A stretch of 64,000 nt of DNA from positions 1-64,000 of the forward strand of contig NZ_JAJQQP010000020.1 of NCBI RefSeq assembly GCF_028994805.1. Reading direction: 5' to 3'. A model generated the notes under the pieces. The model had not been told where the DNA came from and did not search any database. It saw only the letters and a program-made list of their open reading frames with translations. Made by a program: the position numbers and the translations under genes. Of the stretch, positions 49,101 through 56,617 are shown piece by piece; within the stretch, counting starts at the first letter, position 1, and the number at the start of each line of letters is the position of its first letter. The stretch comes from Promicromonospora iranensis. Lineage in GTDB: Bacteria; Actinomycetota; Actinomycetes; Actinomycetales; Cellulomonadaceae.

Positions 49101-50654
49101 ATGAACGGAACCCCTCTGATGACCACTCGAAAGCGCCGCGCCCCTCGCCGGCTGCTCGCGCTCGTGACGATCTCCCTCTCCCTCTCCCTCCTCACCGCGT
49201 GCTTCTCCGAGTCCGGTCCCGCCGGCGGGACCGGGTCCGACGAACGCCTCTCCCTCGCGATGCTCCAGCCGCCACGCTCCGGCCTCAGCCCGCTGAGCGA
49301 CGACGCCTTCAAGCTCTCGCGCTGGGCCACGGCCGAGACCCTCGTCGTCCTCGACGAGGCGGGGGAGGCGCTCCCCGGGCTCGCCACCGGGTGGGGGCAG
49401 GTCGACGACACCACCTGGCGCTTCGCCGTGCGGCAGGACGTGCGGTTCCACAACGGCAACGAGCTCACGACCGGCTCGGTGGTGAACTCGCTCCAGCACG
49501 CGATCGACGCGTCCCCGGTCCCGCGCATCCTCGACGGTGTCGAGCTGACCGTCGAGGCCGATCGCGACGAGGTGGTCCTCACCACCGCCGAACCCGACCC
49601 GCTCCTGCCGCACCGCCTCTCCAGCCCGCAGCTCGCGGTCCTCGCCGCCGAGGCGTACACGGACAGCGGGGTCGACCCCGCAGGGACGGGCACCGGACCG
49701 TTCGAGCTCACGGCGGTCGACGGCGTCGTGGGGGCGACGCTCGAGCGCTTCGACGACTACTGGGGCGAGCCGGCGAGTGCGGCAGGCATCGACGTGCGGT
49801 ACGTCCCCGACGGCACCGCCCGTGCCGCCGCGCTGCGCACGGGCGAGGCGGACGTCGTCGAGGCGATCCCGGCCGGGCAGGCGGCGTCGATCGACGCCGA
49901 CCTCATCACCGAGGTGCCGATGCCGCGCACGAACACCCTGTACCTGAACACGGAGACCGGCCCCTTCGCCGACCCCGCCGTACGTGCCGCCGCGCGGGAG
50001 GCCATCGACCGCGCCGCGATCGTCGAGTCGGTGTACGAGGGGCGCGCCGACGTCGCCGAGGGGCTGCTCGGGCCCGCACTGCCCTGGGCGGCGGACTTCC
50101 GTGAGGAGGCTGCCTACCGGGAGCTGCTCGACGGGCGGTCCGCACCGGCGGACGTCGACGGCGTGCCGATCACGCTCGGTACCTTCACCGACCGGGCCGA
50201 GCTGCCCGAGGTCGCCGTCATCCTCGAGCAGCAGCTGGAGGCGGCCGGCTTCGACGTGCAGCAGGACGTCCGCGAGTACCAGTTCATCGAGGCCGACGCG
50301 CTGGACGGCGCGTTCGACGCGTTCATCCTCTCCCGCGCCACGGTGCTCGACTCCGGGGACCCGGTCGCCTACCTCGCCTCCGACTTCACCTGCGAGGGCG
50401 GGTTCACCATCGCCCAGCTGTGCAGCCCCGACGTCGACGCCGAGATCAGCCGCGCCGCACAGACCGAGCCGGGCGAGGACCGCCAGCGGGCGAGCATGGC
50501 CGCCGAGGCGCGGGTGCTCGCCGCCGACGCCGCGATCCCGCTCCTGCACGAGCGCGTCATCCAGGGTGAGTCGGCACGCGTGGTGGACGCCGTACGGGAC
50601 CCCCGCGAGCGCATCCTCATCACCGCCGACACCCACCTCGATGCGGCACAGTAA
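49101..50654 (+). CDS. Family 5 (peptide/nickel-type) ABC substrate-binding lipoprotein
   Basis: 517 residues. Signal peptide with lipobox SLSLLTACFSES; ATG 49119 is an alternative start. SBP_bac_5 landmarks: RWATAETLVVLDEAGEALPG, DTTWRFAVRQDVRFHNGNEL, GTGPFELTAVDGVVGATLER and PRTNTLYLNTETGPFADPAV. Family 5 proteins bind peptides, nickel-histidine complexes or opine metallophores. Here the gene follows a Zur-linked zinc transporter in one run of overlapping genes, so a metal-chelate ligand is plausible (inference). Overlaps the permease gene by 14 bases. Confidence 0.85.
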   Translation: MNGTPLMTTRKRRAPRRLLALVTISLSLSLLTACFSESGPAGGTGSDERLSLAMLQPPRSGLSPLSDDAFKLSRWATAETLVVLDEAGEALPGLATGWGQVDDTTWRFAVRQDVRFHNGNELTTGSVVNSLQHAIDASPVPRILDGVELTVEADRDEVVLTTAEPDPLLPHRLSSPQLAVLAAEAYTDSGVDPAGTGTGPFELTAVDGVVGATLERFDDYWGEPASAAGIDVRYVPDGTARAAALRTGEADVVEAIPAGQAASIDADLITEVPMPRTNTLYLNTETGPFADPAVRAAAREAIDRAAIVESVYEGRADVAEGLLGPALPWAADFREEAAYRELLDGRSAPADVDGVPITLGTFTDRAELPEVAVILEQQLEAAGFDVQQDVREYQFIEADALDGAFDAFILSRATVLDSGDPVAYLASDFTCEGGFTIAQLCSPDVDAEISRAAQTEPGEDRQRASMAAEARVLAADAAIPLLHERVIQGESARVVDAVRDPRERILITADTHLDAAQ

Positions 50655-52446
50655 CGTTCTCGGGATCGTCTCCCGCCTGGTCAGCGGGGTCGCGCTGCTG
50701 CTCGTCGCCGGGGCGCTGCCCTGGCTCTCGCAGCGTGACCCCGCCGCCTCGGTCCTGCGCGCCCGCTACGCGGAGCTCGAGCCCACCCCCGAGGCGCTCG
50801 CCGCGATCCGCACCGAGCTCGGGCTCGACGGCGGACCGGTCGTCACCAGTATCCGCTGGTGGTCCGGCGTGCTCCGCGGTGACCTCGGCACCTCCTGGGT
50901 GAGCGGCGGCGACATCGGGCCAGGGGTCTGGAACGCGCTCGGCGTCTCCATGACGCTCACCCTCTTCGCCGCGGCCGTCGCGCTCGCCATCGCCGCGGCC
51001 ATCGTCACGCCGGCCGCGTTCCGGGTGCTCCGCGACCGTCCGCAGCGCGGCTCCGGACCCGTCGGGGTCGCACTCACCGCGCTGCCCGAGTTCCTCCTCG
51101 CGAGCGCCCTGCTCGTCGTGGTCGCCGTGCAGCTGCAGTGGCTGCCGCCCTACGGGTGGAGCGGCCTGCACACCGCGATCCTGCCGGCGCTCGCCCTCGG
51201 CATCCCGGCCGGCGGGCTCCTCGGCCGCCTCCTCGCGGACGCGGTCGCCGGTGTCACCGAGGAACGCTGGGTCACCGTGTGGCTGCTCGCGGGTGCGCCG
51301 CGCGCGGTGATCCTCACGGGTGTCCTCCGCCGCGCCGCGGCCGCCGTCGTCGACCAGCTCGGGCTCGTGCTCATCGGCGTGCTCGGCGGCGCCGTCGCCG
51401 TCGAGCAGGTCTTCGCGATCCCTGGCCTCGGCCGCTATCTCCTGGGCGCCGCCAACGCCCAGGACCTGCCGGCCCTCCAGGCCGGGGTGCTGCTCATGGC
51501 GCTCGCGGCCGTGCTCGTCGGAGCGCTCGCGGGGCTCGCTCGCCGCGCCCTGCGCGGCGGACCGCTCCCGCCCGGGACCCTCCCGCCGCCGGCGGAGCGG
51601 CGCGGCGACGACCGGGCCGCCCGCCGGACCGTCGCGGTCGCACTGGGCCTGCTGCTCCTCATCCTCGCCCTCGGACTGCCGCGGGACCCGTACGCGATCA
51701 CCCACGAACGGCTCGCGCCGCCCAGCCTCGCGCTGCCGTTCGGCGCGGACGCCAGCGGCCGGGACCTCCTGGCCCGGGTCGCGCACGGGACCCTGGGTAC
51801 CCTCCTGCCCTCGGTGGGGATCGTCCTGCTCGCCATCGTCGTCGCCCTGCTCCTGGCCGTGCTCGGCGAGATCGCCCGCGGGCCGGCCGAGATCGCCAAC
51901 GCGACGCCCCCGATCCTCGCCGGCGTCATCATCGCCGCGCTCCTCGGCCCCTCGGTCGGCGGCGCGGCCCTCGCCGTGCTCTGGGTGACCTGGCCACCGC
52001 TCACCGCCCACGCCGCGGCCCTCATCGACGAGGCGAACGCGATGCCCCACGTCAGATGGCTCCCGGTCGCCGGGATCTCCCGCCTCGAGATCTGGGCACG
52101 ACACGTGCTGCCCGCCACGGTCGGACCGCTGCTGCGCCACGGCATGCTCCGCCTGCCCGGGGTGGCGCTCGCGCTCGCGGCGCTCGGCTTCCTCGGTCTG
52201 GGCGCGCAGCCGCCGCTCCCCGAGTGGGGCCTGTTGCTGGGCGAGGGCATCGACTACGTGGAACGCGCCCCGTGGACCACGCTCGCGCCCGCCGTGGCGC
52301 TGGTCCTGACGTCGGTGTGCGCCGTGGCGGTCGCCGGTCTCAGGAACAACCGCACGACCGGGAGCGCGACCGGCCCTCGGACACGGACCGGCCGGGGCGG
52401 CGAGCCGGTCAGGAATCGAGAAGCCGCTCAGCGGACGGAAACCTAG
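50641..52446 (+). CDS. Fused DppB-DppC-type ABC permease
   Basis: 601 residues in one chain from ATG 50641. Residues 1-300 correspond to DppB/NikB (LGIVSRLVSGVALLLVAGAL, a periplasmic segment, GAVAVEQVFAIPGLGRYLLG). Residues about 330-600 correspond to DppC/NikC (PFGADASGRDLLARVAHGTL, RHVLPATVGPLLRHGMLRLP with the ATPase-coupling loop, LGAQPPLPEWGLLLGEGIDY). The two permeases are normally separate proteins of about 320 and 290 residues. A basic linker (RRALRGGPLPPGTLPPPAER) joins them. The fusion fixes a 1:1 ratio; the transporter would be one permease, two ATPases and one lipoprotein. Confidence 0.85.
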   Translation: MRHSNVLGIVSRLVSGVALLLVAGALPWLSQRDPAASVLRARYAELEPTPEALAAIRTELGLDGGPVVTSIRWWSGVLRGDLGTSWVSGGDIGPGVWNALGVSMTLTLFAAAVALAIAAAIVTPAAFRVLRDRPQRGSGPVGVALTALPEFLLASALLVVVAVQLQWLPPYGWSGLHTAILPALALGIPAGGLLGRLLADAVAGVTEERWVTVWLLAGAPRAVILTGVLRRAAAAVVDQLGLVLIGVLGGAVAVEQVFAIPGLGRYLLGAANAQDLPALQAGVLLMALAAVLVGALAGLARRALRGGPLPPGTLPPPAERRGDDRAARRTVAVALGLLLLILALGLPRDPYAITHERLAPPSLALPFGADASGRDLLARVAHGTLGTLLPSVGIVLLAIVVALLLAVLGEIARGPAEIANATPPILAGVIIAALLGPSVGGAALAVLWVTWPPLTAHAAALIDEANAMPHVRWLPVAGISRLEIWARHVLPATVGPLLRHGMLRLPGVALALAALGFLGLGAQPPLPEWGLLLGEGIDYVERAPWTTLAPAVALVLTSVCAVAVAGLRNNRTTGSATGPRTRTGRGGEPVRNREAAQRTET

Positions 52447-52501
52447 TGTGGATCGCGAGGCGCGCACCCCCAGCGAACGAACCCACCGAGGAGAAGAGCC
52501 G

Positions 52502-52963
52502 ATGACCGACACCTCTGCCACGCAGAAGAAGGACGGATTCTCCGCCGAGGAGCGCGCGGCGATGAAGTCGCGTGCGGCCGAGCTGAAGACCGAGGCCAAG
52601 CGCGCCCGAGGAGCCGAGAAGGCGGCGGCGGACGAGGCGGACGTGCTGGCGAAGATCGCCGAGATGCCCGACGGGGACCGGGAGATGGCCGAGCGGGTCC
52701 ACACGATCGTGACGACGGTGGCACCGGAGCTCGCGCCGAAGCTGTACTACGGGCAGCCCGGCTACGCCCGCAGGGGCAAGGTGGTCTGCTTCTTCCGCAG
52801 CGGGCAGCTGGACAAGGAGCGCTACTCGACCTTCGGGTTCAGCGTCCAGGCCGAGCTCGACTCGGCGGACGGCCTCTGGCCGACGGCGTACGCGCTGGCG
52901 GACCTGTCCGAACCTGCCTGGGAGCGCCTGGGCGAGCTCGTCCGGCAGGCGGTCCACGGCTGA
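52502..52963 (+). CDS. DUF1801/YdhG-like protein
   Basis: 153 residues from ATG 52502 with AGGAG 11 bases upstream. A lysine- and alanine-rich helical N-terminus (SAEERAAMKSRAAELKTEAK) precedes the YdhG-like fold: RVHTIVTTVAPELAPKLYYG, QPGYARRGKVVCFFRSG and STFGFSVQAELDSADGLWPT. Such proteins are common in soil actinobacteria; no reaction is known. It stands between the ABC operon and phoD with its own promoter region. Confidence 0.78.
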   Translation: MTDTSATQKKDGFSAEERAAMKSRAAELKTEAKRARGAEKAAADEADVLAKIAEMPDGDREMAERVHTIVTTVAPELAPKLYYGQPGYARRGKVVCFFRSGQLDKERYSTFGFSVQAELDSADGLWPTAYALADLSEPAWERLGELVRQAVHG

Positions 52964-53042
52964 GGCGCTCGCCACCGCCGATTCACCCGGTCGTCGGGCG
53001 CCGGCCACCCGGACGTCTTCCGGCCTGGTTAGAACGGGTCTC

Positions 53043-54578
53043 ATGAATCCTGGTCCCGAACTCAACCGGCGGACGCTGCTCGGCGCCACCGGTCTTGCCG
53101 CCGCCGGACTTCTCCTGCCGACCGCGCCGGCCGCGCCGGCCTTCGCCCGGTCCGGCCGCCCCGCGCTGACCCACGGCGTCCAGCTCGGGGATCCGCGGCC
53201 GGACGGAGCCGTGGTGTGGACCAGGGCCGACCGGCCGTCGCGCATGGTCGTCGAGATCTCCCGCGATCCCGACTTCCGGCGCTCGACACGGATCCGCGGC
53301 CCGCTGCTGACCCCGCGGTCCGACGGCACCGGGGAGGTGCGCCTCACCGGGCTCCCGGCCGGACAGGAGGTGCACTACCGGGTCACGGCGCAGGACCTGG
53401 ACGGCCGTGCCGACAGCCAGGCACTGGTCGGGCAGTTCCGGACGGTGCCGCGGGACCGGCGGGACGTCCGGCTCGTGTGGTCGGGTGACGTCGTCGGCCA
53501 GGGCTGGGGCATCAACCCCGACATCGGCGGCATGACGATCTACGACGCCATGGCCGCCCGCAACCCGGACTTCTTCCTGCACAGCGGCGACACCGTGTAC
53601 GCCGACGGACCCCTCCAGGAGTCGGTGACCCTGCCCGACGGGCGGGTGTGGCGCAACGTCGTCACCCCGGAGAAGTCGAAGGTGGCGGAGACGCTGGCCG
53701 AGTACCGCGGGCAGTTCGCCTACAACCTGCTCGACGAGAACGTCCGCCGCTTCGCCGCCCAGGTGCCGCAGATCGTGCAGTGGGACGACCACGAGGTGAC
53801 GAACAACTGGTACCCGGGCGAGATCCTGAACGACGAGCGCTACACCGAGCAGCGTGTCGACGTGCTCGCGTCGCGCGCGTTCCAGGCCTTTCACGAGTGG
53901 CAGCCGGTGCGCAGGCAGGACGCCGTGGACGGCCGCGTGTACCGCAAGGTGTCCCACGGTCCGCTGCTCGACGTCTTCGTCATCGACATGCGCAGCTACC
54001 GCGACCCGAACTCGACCGGCACCACGCCGGAACGGATCCTCGGCGCTCGCCAGGCGCGCTGGCTGGTGAACGCCCTCGCGGCTTCCCGCGCGACCTGGAA
54101 GATCATCGCCTCGGACATGCCGATCGGCATCACGGTGCCCGACGGCGACAAGATCGAGGGCGTCGCCAACGGCCTGCCCGGCGTGCCCAACGGGCGCGAG
54201 GCGGAGCTGGCATGGGTGCTGCAGCAGATCAGCCGCCGGCGGGTGCGCAACACCGTCTGGCTCACCGCGGACGTGCACTACTCCGCCGCCATCCACTACG
54301 CGCCGGAGCGAGCCGCGTTCGAGGGCTTCGACCCGTTCTGGGAGTTCGTCGCCGGTCCGCTGAACGCCGGCGCCTTCGGCCCGAACGCGCTCGACCCGAC
54401 GTTCGGGCCGCGCCAGGCGTTCGTCAGCTCGCCGCCGCGCGCCAACACCTCGCCGCTGGAGGGCTTCCAGCACTTCGGCGAGGTCAATGTCGACGGCACG
54501 ACGGGACAGCTGCGTGTCGACCTGCGCGACCAGGCCGGTCGCTCGCTGTGGGCCACCACCCTCGACCCGAGGCGCTGA
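53043..54578 (+). CDS. phoD: Alkaline phosphatase D (PhoD) with Tat signal
   Basis: 511 residues. A Tat signal (LNRRTLLGATGLAAAGLLLP) leads to the PhoD N-terminal beta domain (HGVQLGDPRPDGAVVWTRAD) and the metallophosphatase domain: LVWSGDVVGQGWGINPDIGG, FFLHSGDTVYADGP, VQWDDHEVTNNWYPGE, SDMPIGITVPDGDK and WLTADVHYSAAIHYAP. These hold the metal ligands of the Fe/Ca PhoD family. Exported folded, it releases phosphate from diesters and monoesters. The neighbouring pit genes have a PhoP-type site, so a shared phosphate regulon is plausible, but no such site is seen before phoD itself. Confidence 0.92.
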   Translation: MNPGPELNRRTLLGATGLAAAGLLLPTAPAAPAFARSGRPALTHGVQLGDPRPDGAVVWTRADRPSRMVVEISRDPDFRRSTRIRGPLLTPRSDGTGEVRLTGLPAGQEVHYRVTAQDLDGRADSQALVGQFRTVPRDRRDVRLVWSGDVVGQGWGINPDIGGMTIYDAMAARNPDFFLHSGDTVYADGPLQESVTLPDGRVWRNVVTPEKSKVAETLAEYRGQFAYNLLDENVRRFAAQVPQIVQWDDHEVTNNWYPGEILNDERYTEQRVDVLASRAFQAFHEWQPVRRQDAVDGRVYRKVSHGPLLDVFVIDMRSYRDPNSTGTTPERILGARQARWLVNALAASRATWKIIASDMPIGITVPDGDKIEGVANGLPGVPNGREAELAWVLQQISRRRVRNTVWLTADVHYSAAIHYAPERAAFEGFDPFWEFVAGPLNAGAFGPNALDPTFGPRQAFVSSPPRANTSPLEGFQHFGEVNVDGTTGQLRVDLRDQAGRSLWATTLDPRR

Positions 54579-54632
54579 GGCGCAGCGGGACCCGGTCCGC
54601 GGCGGCTCGGCGTCGTGAGCGGGACTGCCTGG

Positions 54633-54935
54633 TCAGTGCCCGCCCGAGACCAGGAAGACCAGGCCCGTGACGATCGCCCCGACGACGACCGTCATGCAGA
54701 GGATCGCGCCGACGAGCCGCACGGGCGTGGGCCGCGCGATCGTCGCCGCGCCCGGGGCGCGTCCGGCGGCGTCGTGCGGGGCCGGTTCCGCCGAGGCGGC
54801 GGTGTCCTCGCCGTCCGGGGTGGTGCCTGCCCACAGGCGCAGCCCGAGCGCGAACAGTGCGGGGATGCCGGCGCCGACCAGCATGCCGGCCACGAGGACC
54901 TGGCCCAGTGCGCTCCACTCGATGAGGTCGCTCAT
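54633..54935 (-). CDS. Small membrane protein coupled to the Pit transporter
   Basis: 100 residues. Two membrane helices (LGQVLVAGMLVGAGIPALFA and LVGAILCMTVVVGAIVTGLV) with a 40-residue Ala/Pro-rich loop between. Its start overlaps the pit stop by ATGA, so it is translated with pit. Small partner proteins of this kind follow pit in many actinobacteria; role unknown, possibly stabilising the transporter. Confidence 0.72.
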   Translation of the reverse strand: MSDLIEWSALGQVLVAGMLVGAGIPALFALGLRLWAGTTPDGEDTAASAEPAPHDAAGRAPGAATIARPTPVRLVGAILCMTVVVGAIVTGLVFLVSGGH

Positions 54936-56215
54936 CGCATGCCTCCGTTCGCCGAGGTGTCGGTATCCGGGGTGCCGACCGTCCGCACGGACTCGATGGC
55001 GGGGCCGACCGAGGACGCCGTCGCGACGGCGGGCACCGGGGCGACGCGCTCGCCGCCGGCCTCACCGGTCGTGGCGGCGACGGGCTCGACGTCGGCGCCC
55101 TTGTCCTCGTCCCACTTCTCGTTGACGTTGGTGTGGTCGACCGGCTTGCGCCGGGACGCGATCCAGATGGCCGCGGAGGAGGCCACGAGCACCGCGACGA
55201 CGGCGAGCGTGCCGGCGGTGCCGCCGATGGCGGACTCGAGCCAGTGGCACAGCGCGCCGACGAGGCCGGCGGCCGGCAGGGTCAGGCCCCAGGCGACGAA
55301 CATGCGTCCCGCGACGCTCCAGCGCACCTTCGCCCCCGGCATGCCGACGCCCGAGCCGAGCACGGAGCCGGTGGCGACGTGGGTCGTCGAGAGCGAGAAG
55401 CCGAAGTGGCTGGACAGCAGGATGACGGCGGCCGAGGAGGTCTCGGCGGCCATGCCCTGGCGGGTGTCGATCTCCACGAGCCCCTTGCCGAGCGTGCGGA
55501 TGACCCGCCAGCCGCCCAGGTAGGTGCCGATCGCCATGGCGATCGCACAGCTGAGGATCACCCAGAGAGGAACACCCGCGTCGGCCGGGACGGCTCCGCC
55601 CGCGATGAGCGCGAGCAGGATGATGCCCATCGACTTCTGCGCGTCGTTCGTGCCGTGCGCGAGGGAGACGAGCGACGCGGACCCGATCTGGCCCCAGCGG
55701 AAGCCCCGGCTGGTCACCTCCTGGGACACCCCGCGGGTCAGCTTCGCGACGCACCACGTGCCCAGGCCGGCGACGGCGATCGCGATGAGCGGGGCGAGGA
55801 GAGCCGGGACCAGGACCTTCGACACGACGCCGGCCCACAGCACGCCCGACGTGCCGACGGCAGCCAGCACGGCGCCGACCATCCCGCCGACCAGGGCGTG
55901 CGACGAGCTGGAGGGGATGCCGAGGAGCCAGGTGAGCAGATTCCAGACGATGCCGCCGACGAGCCCGGCGAGCACCACGGGAAGCGTGACGACCCCGGCG
56001 TCGACGATGCCCTTGGCGATCGTCGCGGCGACGGCGAGCGAGAGGAAGGCACCCACCAGGTTGAGGACGGCGGACAGCGCGACGGCGGTCCGGGGCTTGA
56101 GGGCCCGCGTGGCGATGGAGGTGGCCATCGCGTTTCCCGTGTCGTGGAAGCCGTTCGTGAAGTCGAAGGCAAGCGCGGTCACGACGACGAGCGCGAGCAG
56201 GAGCGTTTCGGTCAC
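54932..56215 (-). CDS. pit: Low-affinity inorganic phosphate transporter Pit
   Basis: 427 residues, about 10 membrane helices. Both PiT family signatures are present: AFDFTNGFHDTGNAMATSIA near the N-terminus and SLAHGTNDAQKSMGIILLAL in the middle, each with the G-x-N-D/G-F-H-D element. TWLLGIPSSSSHALVGGMVG is the other conserved motif. Cytoplasmic tail about 60 residues, rich in Val/Ala/Glu. It moves metal-phosphate complexes with protons. A PhoP-type direct repeat lies about 75-95 bases upstream (56289-56310). Confidence 0.92.
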   Translation of the reverse strand: MTETLLLALVVVTALAFDFTNGFHDTGNAMATSIATRALKPRTAVALSAVLNLVGAFLSLAVAATIAKGIVDAGVVTLPVVLAGLVGGIVWNLLTWLLGIPSSSSHALVGGMVGAVLAAVGTSGVLWAGVVSKVLVPALLAPLIAIAVAGLGTWCVAKLTRGVSQEVTSRGFRWGQIGSASLVSLAHGTNDAQKSMGIILLALIAGGAVPADAGVPLWVILSCAIAMAIGTYLGGWRVIRTLGKGLVEIDTRQGMAAETSSAAVILLSSHFGFSLSTTHVATGSVLGSGVGMPGAKVRWSVAGRMFVAWGLTLPAAGLVGALCHWLESAIGGTAGTLAVVAVLVASSAAIWIASRRKPVDHTNVNEKWDEDKGADVEPVAATTGEAGGERVAPVPAVATASSVGPAIESVRTVGTPDTDTSANGGMR

Positions 56216-56288
56216 GGCGTTGATGATCGGAGAGAAACCAGGTCCTGTGCTGTGATCCAGGCCTCGGTCAGGACACTGTTTGCCGAGT

Positions 56289-56310
56289 GTTCACCTGGCG
56301 TTCATCTTGC
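56289..56310 (-). promoter_or_regulatory. PhoP-type box (two 11-bp direct repeats) before pit
   Basis: GTTCACCTGGC (56289-56299) and GTTCATCTTGC (56300-56310) lie in direct tandem without a gap. This is the form of actinobacterial PHO boxes (G-T-T-C-A-C/T-C repeats). Listed on the strand of the gene it serves; the repeats read on the opposite strand. Confidence 0.65.
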
Positions 56311-56457
56311 GTCCGCCTCGTCGGAGCAGGAGGGATCAATACTTCGCGCCGCGCGTGGTCGAGACGCCGGTCGAGACGGCCGGTGACGTACCCGCGCTAT
56401 GTCGTCCGCGTGGCTACCTGTGGACAGCCCGCACCTCGCCCGGCTACCGTTCCGGCC

Positions 56458-56502
56458 ATGACGTCGCACCTGATCTCCCAGGACTGGTGGCCCGCCGACT
56501 AG
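56458..56502 (+). CDS. trpL: Tryptophan leader peptide TrpL
   Basis: A 14-codon frame, MTSHLISQDWWPAD and TAG, with two adjacent Trp codons near the end. It lies 116 bases before the trpE-trpG fusion gene. GCCCGCC (56490-56496) at its end can pair with GGCGGGC (56502-56508), and a terminator hairpin follows at 56536-56558. This is the classic ribosome-mediated attenuator: when charged tRNA-Trp is scarce the ribosome stalls at WW and the terminator does not form. Too short for routine gene finding. Confidence 0.85.
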   Translation: MTSHLISQDWWPAD

Positions 56503-56535
56503 GCGGGCTCGCGACGCATCCACTGACACGTCCAC

Positions 56536-56562
56536 GACCGCCTCGCCCCGAGGCGGTCGTTT
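56536..56562 (+). terminator. trp attenuator terminator
   Basis: GACCGCCTC (56536-56544), loop GCCCC, GAGGCGGTC (56550-56558), then GTTT. It lies between trpL and trpEG and is the off-state structure of the attenuator. Confidence 0.8.
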
Positions 56563-56617
56563 CGTGTTCCCACGAGGCGGTCGGTCCGGGCGGGCACCCC
56601 GAACCGAGAGGCCACGC

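Noticed and set aside
50620-52704. Minus-strand open frame of 694 codons opposite the fused permease
   Set aside because: Shadow frame: hydrophilic, Glu/Arg/Gly-rich, no motif; the plus strand is a clear permease.
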